Shown: positions 44,018 to 54,377, counted from the stretch's first letter. The stretch: DNA of 64,000 nt from Acanthosepion esculentum (GCA_964036315.1 OZ038482.1:10216198-10280197); one strand, 5' to 3'. Numbers and translations: made by a program. Notes: generated by a model not told the origin, from the sequence alone.

Positions 44018-44075
<58 letters not shown>
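43900..44075. repeat. two (TA)n tracts with (TG)n
   Basis: About 80 bp of TA, a short TG tract, 'attattactctaaatgttat', then about 55 bp of TA. Confidence 0.95.
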
Positions 44076-44077
<2 letters not shown>

Positions 44078-44610
44078 AGGTAAGATGAGAACAAATAGAG
44101 TACAATTCCAATGTTCGTAATATTTAATTAGCACTCCACCTCATTCTTTCTTAGGAAAGGATATTGTCTGGTGTGTATAATATGCATCCATTAGCATCTC
44201 TGCTCCTATTTAAGGTCTGAGTTGCCATTGACTTCCAATCTACGGGTCATGACACATTTATGAAAAATAGTTTCTTAATTTTTGCTTCTCCTCTTACTTT
44301 AAATTTAACATAGGTCGCATTCTATTGGTTGATCTGAATAGAGCCCACAAACTTCATAACCCACCTTTTTTTGTAAAAAAAAGGTTGTATTTTGCTTTTA
44401 AATCTAAAAAAAATCGTCCACTCGTGAGTAATTTCCAATTGCCTTAGGAGATCCACTGATACGCATTGAAACACAACTGCAACTGTGCTGCGACTTTGAC
44501 ATGTTTTCAATGTAATATCCTAAAATATATATATATATAGTCATCCATAGACAGACTGCTTTACCGTATCACAGACCCTATATGTTTTCTCTGTCTGTGT
44601 GTCTCTCTCT
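44076..44610. other. unassigned spacer
   Basis: Contains (TA)n at 44525-44539. No gene signal. Confidence 0.35.
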
Positions 44611-44614
44611 ATAT

Positions 44615-44981
44615 GCAGGGTGACCCAAAAAAACGGGAATTTTTGAAGTGTGTATTGCCAGACATGAGCAAGTGGCAACACTGCGAGACAGTGACCTTGA
44701 GCAAGTAAACATTTCGCCATTTTAGTAACGAGAATGAAATTCACAGTATCCCAGCTGAGATGTTGCAGCAGTCAATGAGGAATCTCAACAGCAAATTTCA
44801 AGAATGCATTCGTACAGGAGGGCGCCATCTACAGGACGTAATTTTTTTTAAATGAATATTCCATCATTGTTTCTTAAATGGCATGTTATAAGGTTTCAAT
44901 TACTATGAATTAAATATTTTTCTTCCATCACTCTTGGTTTTATTGGATTGTTAAAAAGTTCCCGTTTTTTTGGTTCAGCTT
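44615..44981 (+). mobile_element. internally deleted DNA transposon (~367 bp) with inverted termini
   Basis: The left end 'gcagggtgacccaaaaaaac' followed by gggaat is matched by the right end, whose complement reads 'agctgaaccaaaaaaacggg' followed by aac. The interior contains a short frame with 'IPAEMLQQSMRNLNSKFQEC' and 'GGRHLQDVI', resembling the extreme C-terminus of Tc1/IS630-type transposases. All catalytic parts are missing. This is a deletion derivative close to a MITE. The right end runs into a compound microsatellite. Confidence 0.7.
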
Positions 44982-44997
44982 ATATATACATATGTAT

Positions 44998-45119
<122 letters not shown>

Positions 45120-45122
<3 letters not shown>

Positions 45123-45260
45123 TTGGTCAGCAATCCCTCTTTTATACAAGTTTTATTAAAGACAACTGACAAGGTACTGTATTTAAGTTTTTTATTTAGT
45201 TTTTGCTGTGATTGTATAACATTTTTCTGGACATAAATTATGTAAAAATTGTCCAAATGT
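45120..45260 (+). repeat. hairpin element P2, single-arm copy
   Basis: 'gtcagcaatccctctttta' followed by 'caagttttattaaa', 'acaaggtactgta' and 'aagttttttattta' matches 8424-8500. The second arm is reduced to 'gtaaaaattgtccaaatg'. Confidence 0.7.
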
Positions 45261-45600
45261 TTTTAAACACAATATCTTGACCAGAAAGACTCCATTGAAG
45301 AAAAAAACAGGCAGCCGTCACTTGGGTTTTTTGATTGCTTTTTGGCAGAAGTTCTACTAGGTTGAAAAACGTAAAATTCTCTATTTTAATGTACTTTTAT
45401 ATATTTTATTATTTATGCATACATACATACATGCACTCACACACACATATATATTTCTAAATCAACTAATTTCTAGCCCAAGACTACACTAGAACACTCA
45501 AGAATTAAAACAACAGTATATGTCTAGAAAACCAGAAGTTAAAATGGCTACAACTGAAAGCAAAGAGGAAAAAGCAAAAAAGGGAGAAAAGTTTAAGTGA
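45261..45600. other. unassigned spacer
   Basis: (CATA)n at 45415-45432 and (CA)n after it. No gene signal. Confidence 0.35.
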
Positions 45601-45633
45601 GTGAGTGTGAAGTGAAAAACCATTATTTGGGAA

Positions 45634-45915
45634 TTGTGTCATGGGAGGAATTCATTACACTGGCAAAAGAGGTCCAAATGCCAAGAATTGGTTGAAGAAT
45701 GTCGGTGGAAGTCATGGAAAATATACTATGACTCAATAGAAGTTGTCTGCAAGGGCTTTGCTGGACAGTCGTTATGCAGAGCCCTGGCAAAAATAGACAT
45801 AGTGGGGGCAGCGAGGGCTAGAGCGCTGAAGGACATTACCAATAAAGTTTTAACTACTCCTAAACGGATTTGGCATAATAGATTGGAGCCATGGAAGAAG
45901 AATTGGGGACGATAG
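45634..45915 (+). pseudogene. retroelement C-terminal fragment (VCKGFAGQSLCRAL)
   Basis: The 93-codon frame has 'VVCKGFAGQSLCRALAKI', 'GAARARALKDI' and a terminal 'RIWHNRLEPW'. I recognise this type of C-terminus (V.CRGF...S........G......R......A...S.WLW..R...W) from retrotransposon polyproteins of aquatic animals, but cannot name the clade. The frame begins without a clear start and no RT motif precedes it. Small remnant. Confidence 0.4.
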
Positions 45916-46415
45916 GAAAAAAGAAAAAATAGGAAAGAACTCACAAAACATGTTTAACAATACAGGTGGGTAACGAGGTACAAGGGAATAATAAGTTAAT
46001 ATAGTGAGTCAGGGCAGTTTAATAGTTATGGGCTTAAGGTTTTGATTGGGGGTAGTAGGTTCAGTGGTTTAAGAACGAGGAAGGGTGGGAGGTGTTGAGA
46101 ATTGTTGGCGGATGTGGGGGTGGGGAGAGATTCATGGATGTGAATGTTCTTTTTTTTTGCTTTTCGCCTCTTTATTTCCACTTATTTTCGGTTTTTATTT
46201 CAATATCCATGCTTAATTACATGTTTCTATTGAATGTAATTTCAGAGGGCAAAGACTTAAATCGTTATATTAAGTACTAGCGTAGGAACCATAGAATTTT
46301 AAAAATGTCGTTTTTTGATCAGTCAGTTATGTGCCATGATTGATACATACTTAGGCGATCATGTATCTTTCGATACATGACTGACGAGGCAGATTTTTTC
46401 CCTCAGCAGGTTGCC
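45916..46415. other. unassigned spacer
   Basis: Locally G-rich (46020-46130). Nothing recognised. Confidence 0.35.
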
Positions 46416-46419
46416 ATTT

Positions 46420-46630
46420 CTTTCTACCAGTTTTGACTAGTTGCCATCGAAGGCTAAAGAACTCGGTCTGTCCGGCTATTATTTACCCATAGATGGGGGG
46501 AGAAGAAGAGGATTCATACCTTTCCCAAGGGTATTAGCACGTAAGTGAATGTAATGGATTCGACTGGAATTCGAACTCGGCTCTCTGATTCCTCAATCCG
46601 AGCTGCTATCCATTACTCCACCGCGCCTAG
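46420..46630 (-). mobile_element. SINE family S1, good tRNA head
   Basis: On the minus strand it reads 'ggcgcggtggagtaatggat' then 'agcagctcgg' (box A region), then 'gagttcgaattccagtcg' (box B, close to GGTTCGAATCC). The body follows: 'ttacgtgctaatacccttgg', 'aggtatgaatcc', 'tatgggtaaata'. This is the clearest S1 polymerase III promoter in the window. Confidence 0.8.
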
Positions 46631-47590
46631 TATTAATTGAGCATATTTATTTCGAATAATACTTAACAGGTAACAAATATGTGTGTAGGTTAGTTAATTG
46701 AGTAGTTAGCTTATTTTTTTAGGTTAGGTTATTGAATTGTTTTAGTCGGTAAGTCATGAAGTAAAAAAAAAATCAAATAAATACTGAGTTAATTTTGCAA
46801 TGGCTGGTTTTTCAACCCGGTAAGTTTCATAAAAATAAGGTAATGTGAATGGAGGAATAGATAAATATATGCATGTAAGCCTTTACATATATATATATAT
46901 ATATATGGGTGTACATGCATGTATAGACTAAAATAAAGTTTTTATGGAATTTCGTTTGGTTAAGTGCATAGGGTAAATGTAGACTTAAAGATTTATCTGA
47001 TAGTAAGAATAGCGAATAATTTCTTTTAGAAACGATTTCCCTCTTTTACAAGTGGCAAGTCAGACCAATTTTTGGTGAAGTATAGGTGCTAGTTTATGCA
47101 TATGATAGATTTCTGTTAGGTACGCGTATAGGTTTAGTTAATGGGTTAGTAATGTTATGGGATTACTAATTTAAAACGAATGAAACATTTGAATTAAACT
47201 ATTCAAGAAAGAGACCTGCTTACCGAGTTAGGAATCCTGGGTTAGTTGAGATGTATTGCATATAATACAATTGTGGCACAAGGCTAAAAGGGGGAGGCTG
47301 GTTGACACTATCTCTCTTATACCAAGATAATCAGATTCACGACCCATTCATTCATTACAATTTGCACATTCACCACAAAAACGTATCACTCGTCATTCAA
47401 TCCTATATATACAACAATACGCACACACACCAGGAACCTACAAAACACTATATGACATAAAAATTTCTTTATGTTATAGAATTATATATAAATTAAATGA
47501 TGATATGAAATGATGGGGGGTGAACCCGAAAACAAATTAAATATTACAAAACACGCAAACTAAAGCTAACTGATGTTAGTAGGATCCGCC
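46631..47590. other. unassigned spacer
   Basis: Short (TA)n at 46887-46907. 'gtggcacaaggctaaaaggg' at 47273-47292 is a SINE-like scrap. Nothing else seen. Confidence 0.35.
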
Positions 47591-47599
47591 CACCACTCA

Positions 47600-49060
47600 A
47601 AATAAGAAAGGCTGTTGTATTCTGCCTTTAGACAAAATCAAGAGGCCTTCTCACCAAGGGAAAGGGAAGGGAACATGAATACGGACAAGGGAAAAAAAGA
47701 CTGACCCGGTTGAGATGAAAAAGAGAGGACAAAAAAACAAGCTGGGAAGGTTGGGAATCTCGATTTGGATCATAACTTGTAGGAACTCGGAGACATTGGG
47801 GTGAACAAGGAAACAATGGAAGAAGCATTGAAGAGCCTCAAAATAGGGCCCAAGATTTTGGCTAGGTGGTTTAATACTTTACGGGACAGTTTACTGGCGA
47901 CAGAGAAGAGGCTAAAATGTTGGCAAGAAGTACCCTGACTAATAAATCAGTGCACCTTCAAACCGAATATATTGGTACGAGACGAACAAGAATCACCGTC
48001 CATGGAGTCCGGTGGAGATCAGTAGGGATCGTCTGGGTGCTTTTTTGTCCAATACGTCCTAGTAGATGAGGTGACTGCAAAAATCAGCAGGACTGGTATT
48101 GCCACGGGAGATTTCATCCTGCAGATTATGTTGACGAGGAAGAGTTTTGGGGATATCCCTAATGTTTTGATATGTAGAGACAAAATGATGCCCATGGTGG
48201 TTGAGGGCCGTCGTCCCTACTGTTGGGAATGTGGTGCTTCGAGACACATGTCCAAAGCGTGTCCCGGCAAAAACGCGGTAACTCAGTCTAGCCAAGCACC
48301 AGCACCAGTGGAAACAAGAGAAGTGTCTGGCAGTTTGGTAGGGGGAGGTGGCAAAGAAGGGATGGAAGTCGTCAAGCACCACCCCCGAGCAGGAGGCTTC
48401 ACAGCAGCAAGCCTCACAACCCCAGGAAAGGCCGGGGTATGAAAAGCAGCGTCATCTGCTGCTTCAGCACCCAAAAGGGCTTCAAGAAGAGAAAGATCAG
48501 CAATCCAAGCAGAAAAAAACAGCAGCAAAAAGGCCAACAACAACAACAGCTAAAACTAGAGAAACAACAAAAAGGTCAACAACAACAACAGAACAAATTT
48601 TATCAGAAACAAAACCTACAACAACAAAAAGGCCAACAAAAAAGCCAACAAGACCAATAACTACAGCAACAACAGCAGAAACAGCAAAATGGAGGCGATT
48701 CCAATACAGAGACGGAAGAAATGCCCACACCTCGGTCCTCCTCTTTGAAGAGGGGAGGGAGGAGGAAGAGGAATAGATGAGAAGCGAGCTGGACGAAGCC
48801 GGAAGGAGAAGGAAATGGTCAAAGCCAGGTCCATATCTGTCCCTGTGTCGCCAACGGAAATTGAAGATGCAACTCTCAAGTCAAGGAGCCCCCCCCCCCT
48901 ACTTCACCATCCAGGGTTCCGTCCCCCTCCACTTTCCCCACCTCCCCAACCGTCCACGTCTACCCGGCCTCACCCCTTTCAAAAAAGAAGGAGAAAAAAT
49001 ACTTTCCCAATGCTGAGGACATTTGTAAATTCGACAGAAGAGAAGTAGTAGAGTAAAGAA
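47600..49060 (+). pseudogene. Tx1-like LINE ORF1 with CCHC zinc knuckle
   Basis: The frame carries an RNA-binding-type region ending 'VEGRRPYCWECGASRHMSKA', with Cys at 48221 and 48230, His at 48245 and Cys at 48260. This is an exact C-x2-C-x4-H-x4-C knuckle. It lies in frame 48071-48442. Upstream pieces (NEETMEEALKSLK..., 'TFKPNILVRDEQES') are interrupted by stops at about 47937 and 48024. Downstream, 48480-48720 is Gln/Lys- and Thr-rich, followed by 'EMPTPRSSSLKRGG'. This is the layout of ORF1 in L1/Tx1-type LINEs (ZCCHC3-like). Role by family: RNA chaperone of the retrotransposition particle. Broken copy. Confidence 0.7.
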
Positions 49061-49439
49061 GGCCCACTTGGGTCCCATTTCCAAAGTCGCCTTCGTTGAC
49101 GGGAATCTGAGGTGGATCCCCGCAACTTCCCTGAGACCCCCAGGAGTTATTGCTGGAGAAATATTTAAAAGTTTGGTCTCACTTATATGAGTCAAAAGAT
49201 GCCTTTCCCGAACTGCGCATGGCTCAAACGGGTACATCAGATTTAAAGAAACGATTTTGTGCAGGGAGGGCCTGGTGCTTTTCCACCACTCTCTATACAT
49301 ATCTTTAAAGCTAACATATCCCATGGACGGATGATGTTGGAGATGGGTACCTAGGACAATCCGTCGGGTTCCTCCCTCCCACAGATTTCCACCGAGTATC
49401 TGAATAGGTTATTTTTTTCTAGTAGATTTAAAAAAAATG

Positions 49440-49527
49440 TCTATCAAGATAACCAACCTGAATGCTAGGGGCTTGAGGGAGTGGGGCAAGGCTGTTGACA
49501 GAGGACTCTATTTTGGCATGTAATGTG
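49440..49527 (+). pseudogene. start of LINE ORF2 (APE endonuclease)
   Basis: An ATG at 49440 opens MSIKITNLNARGLREWGKAV, matching the first strand of AP-like endonucleases of LINEs (..NLNVRGLR..). A TAA at about 49525 ends it and the following sequence is unrelated. The location 380 bp after the ORF1 remnant fits one truncated Tx1-like element. Confidence 0.65.
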
Positions 49528-49529
49528 AG

Positions 49530-49882
49530 AGATGCCTTCTATCACCTTACTATCACTTCTCCCACTTCTAGGGCTGAGTGCCTTCGGATTTCCCACTCGA
49601 ATGCCAATCAGCCTTCAGGATCATTCCTTGGTTAGGAAGAATCCTGTAATTACACACCTACCATTGTCCTCTACCTGTCCGGAGTCAGGTCGGGGTTGCT
49701 GTTTGAGCAGATGTGATGCACAACAAGAAATCAACGATGAGAACAGTGTATCACTGAAGACCACACTTGATGCATCTAAAAATGTACTGTGCAACTATAT
49801 TATATATATATTGCCTATATTATATTAAATATGTTATATAAATATTAGATATATATAATGTATATATAATATATTGTAATAT

Positions 49883-49884
<2 letters not shown>
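49530..49884. other. unassigned segment after the truncated LINE
   Basis: The 98-codon frame 49532-49828 has no recognisable family. It passes into TA-rich DNA at 49797. Confidence 0.35.

Positions 49885-49885
<1 letters not shown>

Positions 49886-49956
<71 letters not shown>
49886..49956. repeat. (TA)n microsatellite
   Basis: About 68 bp of TA leading into P1. Confidence 0.95.
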
Positions 49957-49960
<4 letters not shown>

Positions 49961-50085
49961 GAACATAGAAGTCACCTCTAAGTGTTAACTTTACGTTCAT
50001 TTTTATATTTACACACGGTCTATCTCTGATATTGAACACTTTGTCCCATAAATATAGCACACTCTAAGACTAGATTTCTTCATTT
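49957..50085 (+). mobile_element. palindromic element P1 with collapsed hairpin
   Basis: 'aaagtgaacatagaagtcac' joins directly to 'ctctaagtgttaacttta', so most of both arms and the centre are deleted. The tail ('atctctgatattgaacactt', 'agatttcttcat') is complete. Confidence 0.8.
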
Positions 50086-50086
50086 A

Positions 50087-50131
<45 letters not shown>

Positions 50132-50241
50132 ATGTATTGAAAAGTTCACAATCTAACCAGGGTAGGAAACATTTCTCAAAATAATTCTATATTTTAGCAT
50201 TTGAGAGAAAGCGGGTCAGGCCAAGAACATTTCAGCATTCT

Positions 50242-50318
<77 letters not shown>

Positions 50319-50358
50319 CACATTATATATATGTGTATGTGTGTTTACAAAATGTTTC

Positions 50359-50409
<51 letters not shown>

Positions 50410-50708
50410 TGCATGCATGAAACAGACTGTCACCTCCAAGTGTTGACTTCTTCGTTCACTTTTATATTTACACACGCTCTATCTCTGATATTGAGGACTT
50501 TATCCCATAAATATAGCACACTTTAAGACTCTATTTCTTCATATATATATATATATATATATATGGATGTATTGAAAAGTTCACAATCTAACCAGGGTAG
50601 GAAACATTTCTCTAAATAATTCTATATTTTAGCATTTGAAAGGAAACGGGTCAGGCCAAGAACATTTACGTATTCTCCTTATATATATACATATATCTAT
50701 ATATATAA

Positions 50709-50753
<45 letters not shown>

Positions 50754-50910
50754 CACATTATATATATATGTGTATGTGTGTTTACAAAATGTTTCATATA
50801 TATATATACATATATATACATACATATATATGTACATATATATACATATATGCATGCATATGTTGATAGAGTGAATAAGTGTCAAGTGTGAGTGTGTATG
50901 TGCATATGCA
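50086..50910 (+). repeat. tandem duplication (~435 bp) containing P1 and (TA)n
   Basis: 'ggatgtattgaaaagttcac' followed by aatctaaccagggtagg starts at 50130 and again at 50565. 'cgggtcaggccaagaacatt', 'tatatacacattatatat' and 'gtttacaaaatgtttcatat' follow in both. Unit 1 contains TA tracts at 50245-50311 and 50364-50406; unit 2 has shorter, interrupted ones. Confidence 0.85.
50406..50541 (+). mobile_element. palindromic element P1, right half
   Basis: 'catgaaacagactgtcacct' then the arm end, then the complete tail 'ctctatctctgatattgagg' and 'ctatttcttcat'. The left arm is missing; (TA)n takes its place. Confidence 0.8.
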
Positions 50911-51132
50911 TGTGCATGCTGCAGAGAATCTTCCTCTTTATAATCTGATATTTTCAAATCTGCTTTCATTCCTTTTACACACAAAAATTTATCATTTTGT
51001 TTTGTTGTAACGGCAAAGGATTTTTGTTTTTGTTTTTGTTTCCTGCATGATTTGCTTATCTTTTCTTCAGCTTCCATAACCCAATGCAGAACAGAAGCTG
51101 ATTCAGTTCTTTTTTACCTACGCATGCTTATG

Positions 51133-51240
51133 AGGGGCTGCTGAAAAGATCACAGCCCAATCCGCTTCAAAATTCAATATTTCAGTGACCAAACATTGAA
51201 TTTTGGCAAGTGGATCAGGCTGAAAACTTTTCAGCAACTG
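51133..51240. repeat. imperfect hairpin P6
   Basis: 'ctgctgaaaagatcacagcc' to 'cttcaaaattcaat' (51133-51176) is the approximate inverse of 51194-51240 ('attgaattttggcaagtgga', 'ttttcagcaactgc'). Part of it resembles 'attgaaaagttcacaatcta' at 50135. Confidence 0.6.
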
Positions 51241-51372
51241 CATTAATGCACATAAAAAATAATTATAATTTAGGCTCTGTTTTTTAAAAAATAAAAACAA
51301 AAATTCTAAAGAACTTCAGAGTATTAACCTAACATGTTCTTTCCTATTGTTCCGTATATTTGCACCTACACA

Positions 51373-51376
<4 letters not shown>

Positions 51377-51420
<44 letters not shown>
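51377..51420. repeat. (CA)n-(TA)n microsatellite
   Basis: About 26 bp of CA and 20 bp of TA beside P1. Confidence 0.9.
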
Positions 51421-51421
<1 letters not shown>

Positions 51422-51625
51422 GAAGAAATATAGTCTTAAAGTGTGCTATATTTATGGGATAAAGTGCTCAATATCAGAGATAGAGCGTGTGTAAATATAA
51501 AAGTGAATATAGAAGTCAACACTTAGAGGCTACAGTCTGTTTCATGCAATCGTCAGACTGACGAGTGCATCTAGCCTGATGATTGCATCTAGCATGAAAC
51601 AGACTGTAGCCTCTAAGTGTTGACT

Positions 51626-51631
<6 letters not shown>
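51421..51631 (-). mobile_element. palindromic element P1, full hairpin, inverted
   Basis: Here the tail comes first (51421-51500). Then arms 'gaagtcaacacttagaggct' ... 'agcctctaagtgttgacttc' enclose a longer, partly duplicated centre ('gactgacgagtgcatctagc'). (TA)n lies on both sides. Confidence 0.85.

Positions 51632-51678
<47 letters not shown>
51632..51678. repeat. (TA)n microsatellite
   Basis: About 47 bp of TA. Confidence 0.95.
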
Positions 51679-51679
<1 letters not shown>

Positions 51680-51681
<2 letters not shown>

Positions 51682-52005
51682 TATAAACAAACAAATCTCT
51701 CATCAACATATTAATAGGAGGAAGGGGTGGTCCATAAAAGCCGATTGTCCGTAGATGGGAAGGGAATATCTTTGTTATTAAATCACTATATAGTAACTTC
51801 CAGTAGTTACGATCATAATGTAAATACTGTAGTGTTGCCATGTATATATTGCAAAAATAAATATATACTTAATATAGATATATTAATCAAAATAATCAAA
51901 ATAATAAAATAATAGAGTTCTCCCAGCTACATTCTCATTCAAAGGCCCCAAAAGTCATTGATTTGCACTTTAACTGAGATTATATATGTTTAAAAAAAGT
52001 GAGAC
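51680..52005. other. unassigned spacer
   Basis: 'ggccccaaaagtcattgatt' at 51945-51964 may be the terminus of the Tc1-like fragment that follows; no partner found. Confidence 0.35.
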
Positions 52006-52009
52006 ATGA

Positions 52010-52255
52010 TTTTTATTAGAAATTTTATTATGAAGAAAAGAAAAGAAGCATTTTATGATTAAATCTTGCTCTCATCAAAATATCCTCCTTCAGCCTTGAT
52101 TACTGCAGCACAAATTTTTGGCATTTGTTGTAAAAGTTTCTCAAAGTACATGTTTGACAATTGGTTCCATTCTTTTTTCAATGACTCTCAGAGCGCTTTT
52201 TCATTTTTTTTTTCTTCTGCCATGTTCATGATGGCAGCTTCAAACTTTTGAACTG
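52010..52255 (-). pseudogene. Tc1-like transposase C-terminal end
   Basis: The minus strand encodes 'VQKFEAAIMNMAEEKKNEKA', then 'EWNQLSNMYFEKLLQQMPKI' and 'CAAVIKAEGGYFDESKI'. This is the extreme C-terminus of Tc1-type transposases (W.......L..L..SMP....VI.A.G). The catalytic triad lies outside. (TA)n replaces the upstream part. Confidence 0.65.
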
Positions 52256-52257
52256 TA

Positions 52258-52262
<5 letters not shown>

Positions 52263-52321
<59 letters not shown>
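52263..52321. repeat. (TA)n microsatellite
   Basis: About 59 bp of TA. Confidence 0.95.
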
Positions 52322-52324
<3 letters not shown>

Positions 52325-52409
52325 TGAACATAGATATATTTACACATGCTCTATCTCTGATATTGAGCACTTTATCCCATAAATATAGCACACTTTAAGA
52401 CTATATTTC

Positions 52410-52414
<5 letters not shown>
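52322..52414 (+). mobile_element. palindromic element P1, tail with minimal arm
   Basis: 'taagtgaacatag' then directly 'atatatttacacatgctcta' and the full tail. The hairpin is almost wholly deleted. Confidence 0.8.
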
Positions 52415-52459
<45 letters not shown>

Positions 52460-52562
52460 AGTATAGGATTGGTGTATATGGAATTAATTCCAATAACCAA
52501 AAAACACTCTTCTTAAAAGAGTGCTCAATACAGAGTAGAGCAAATATAATTATTTATTTGAA
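52415..52562 (+). repeat. (TA)n followed by the P1-associated unit
   Basis: About 43 bp of TA, then 'taggattggtgtatatggaa', 'aattccaataacca', 'agagtgctcaatacagagta' and 'ataattatttatttga'. Same order as 11691-11870. Confidence 0.8.
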
Positions 52563-52785
52563 AACTTCCAATAAGTGTGGCTGGTTCTATACAAGTCTTC
52601 ACCACTCTAAACAAATCTTTTGTGTGGATAGTCTGCTGTTCAGGTCTGTGTTCCTAGTTTGCTATTCCATCTGAGCAAGAAGTCCACTGATGAGAGAGTT
52701 AAGGCAATGGGGACAGGTACAGGATTAAAAGGTCAACTGACGGACAGTCATATAATGAAAACATATACATATATATACATATATA
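52563..52785. other. unassigned spacer
   Basis: Nothing recognised. Confidence 0.35.
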
Positions 52786-52786
52786 T

Positions 52787-52990
52787 ATGAAGTCAACACC
52801 CAGTGGGGAAAGTCTGTTTCATGCTTAAACACAATCTTCAGGTCAGATGAAACATATGTTTAAGCATGAAACAAACTGTCACTGCTTGCTGTTGACCTCA
52901 GTGTCCACTTTTAAATACTCTATCCCTGATATCATTGAGCACTTTTACACATAAATACAGCATATTTAAAAATTATATTTTCATCACATA
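52787..52990 (+). mobile_element. palindromic element P1, diverged hairpin
   Basis: Arms 'gaagtcaacacccagtgggg' and 'aaactgtcactgcttgctgt' are degraded, but the inner stem 'gtttcatgcttaaaca' / 'tgtttaagcatgaaac' is intact. The tail reads 'ctctatccctgatatcattg'. Oldest-looking copy. Confidence 0.7.
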
Positions 52991-52999
52991 TAAATATAT

Positions 53000-53215
53000 A
53001 TTTTCTGTTTATACATTATTTTTATAGATACAAATATTCAAGTAAATGCTCTGTTTATAATAAACAGTATTAACAACATTTACTGGCTTTAATGTCTGAG
53101 AAATTTCATAGAAAATATGTGTCCTCCAACAGGAATCAAACCTTTATCCTACACAGTACTGTCATATAGCCCGACGTGCTATACCATTTAGCTACAGAGG
53201 AAGCGTCTGGTTAGC
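53000..53215 (-). mobile_element. tRNA-derived SINE family S5
   Basis: On the minus strand it reads 'gtagctaaatggtatagcac' (box A region) and 'ggtttgattcctgttggagg' (box B region), about 40 bases apart. The body follows with 'tttctatgaaatttctcag', 'cagtaaatg' and 'tttattataaacagagcat'. The body also occurs at 8683-8800 and 53340-53410. Confidence 0.7.
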
Positions 53216-53419
53216 AAAGTCATATTACTATTTTTAAACTACAAATTTCCCATGATTTCTCTTGAACACTCATATCTGCTCGAAGTGTATCTTAATGTAA
53301 ACAATTATTTTTATATATTTTATGTTTATATGTTATTTTGATAGATACAAATATAGATACAAGTATTCAAATTCTCTGTTTATAATAAACAGTAGCAACA
53401 TTTACCAACCTTTTTGAAG

Positions 53420-53477
53420 TTTCGTGAGCACGTTGTTGTAATGCCTTCGAAGGCATTACAACAACGTGCTCATGAAA
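53420..53477. repeat. 58-bp palindrome P5
   Basis: The core 53426-53471 is a perfect 46-bp palindrome centred on TTCGAA (left half begins gagcacgttgttgtaatgcc). It extends to 53420-53477 with one mismatched pair. It follows an S5-body fragment. Confidence 0.9.
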
Positions 53478-53643
53478 TAACACGACTCACTTAAGTTCCG
53501 CATTACATTAATTCTATTAACACTTTGTCCTTATCTTTTGATATCGAGAACTTTATGACAAAAACCTGCCTGGCTAAAATGCTTTCCCACCAGTAAACTA
53601 CAGAAAAACAACCAGCAATTTTGGCACCAAACACTTACAATTA

Positions 53644-53645
<2 letters not shown>
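53478..53645. other. unassigned spacer
   Basis: No motif seen. Confidence 0.35.

Positions 53646-53680
<35 letters not shown>
53646..53680. repeat. (TA)n microsatellite
   Basis: About 35 bp of TA adjoining SINE S4. Confidence 0.9.
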
Positions 53681-53684
<4 letters not shown>

Positions 53685-54064
53685 AATTAAAGTAATTCAT
53701 CGAGTCTAGAAGAATCCTCAACAGAATGCAGAAAGCACTGGATGGCCGTTTCATTCTATTTTGGGATTCTTCAGCAGTGTGCATGCACTACCGAGAATCT
53801 AACCTGGACTGTTACAATACAACACAAGTGACATACCCACTGGACCAATGAGCCTCGGTGACAAAGAGGTAACTAACCAGACTCAATATAGAGCCACTCA
53901 CAATAAATTCCATGTTGCAACTCATCCAAGTTTATTCAACCCAATGGATTGTGCCCCCAATGTGCCATGTCTTGTTTCCTCAAGCCACTCCCTTCAGAGC
54001 ATTAGGAGTCGGTTCAAGCAAGGATATACAAGTGAGATCAATTTTTTAGGGGAATTGGAATAAT
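53685..54064 (-). mobile_element. tRNA-derived SINE family S4, copy 1
   Basis: On the minus strand it reads 'gaggctcattggtccagtgg' (box A region) and 'aggttagattctcggtagtg' (box B region). The body follows: 'cacactgctgaagaatccc', 'aatgaaacggccatccagtg', 'ttctgttgaggattcttcta', ending 'gactcgatgaattacttt'. Left of the head (53850-54060) is a second segment shared with the copy at 55870-56030 ('gcattaggagtcggttcaag'). Confidence 0.75.
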
Positions 54065-54190
54065 TAAATTAAAGTAATTCACCAAGTCTAGAATGCAGAA
54101 AGCACTGGACAGCCATTTCATTCTATTTTGGGACTCATCAGCAGTGTGCATCCGCTACTGAGAATCGAACACGGACCATTATGATACAAC
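54065..54190 (-). mobile_element. SINE family S4, copy 2 (partial)
   Basis: 'attaaagtaattcaccaagt' through 'cagcagtgtgcatccgctac' and 'gagaatcgaacacggaccat'. The box B-like text is kept and the head is cut before box A. Confidence 0.7.
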
Positions 54191-54207
54191 GCAGAAAAAA
54201 AAATGCT

Positions 54208-54210
<3 letters not shown>

Positions 54211-54240
<30 letters not shown>
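54211..54240. repeat. (TA)n microsatellite
   Basis: About 30 bp of TA after S4 copy 2. Confidence 0.9.
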
Positions 54241-54243
<3 letters not shown>

Positions 54244-54377
54244 TCATTTTTTATTTATTTTTTCCAGTGTTCTTATGTTTTGTTTCTCTGTTTGGTAAGA
54301 ATCAGGTAGTATGAAAATTTTCCACAATGGAAAAACTAAATAAAAAATTAATTAAATTTTCCTTGTCTGACATATTT

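Noticed and set aside
43846..44094. Tyr/Ile-repeat proteins over (TA)n tracts, here and at about 20 other sites
   Set aside because: Pure microsatellite translation; present on both strands.
48348..48776. Separate 142-codon Thr/Lys-rich protein
   Set aside because: Shifted frame over the LINE ORF1 linker; composition follows from the ACA/CAA repeats.
53110..53205. Functional tRNA gene
   Set aside because: Box A- and B-like text is present but acceptor and anticodon stems do not pair; the head continues into a SINE body.
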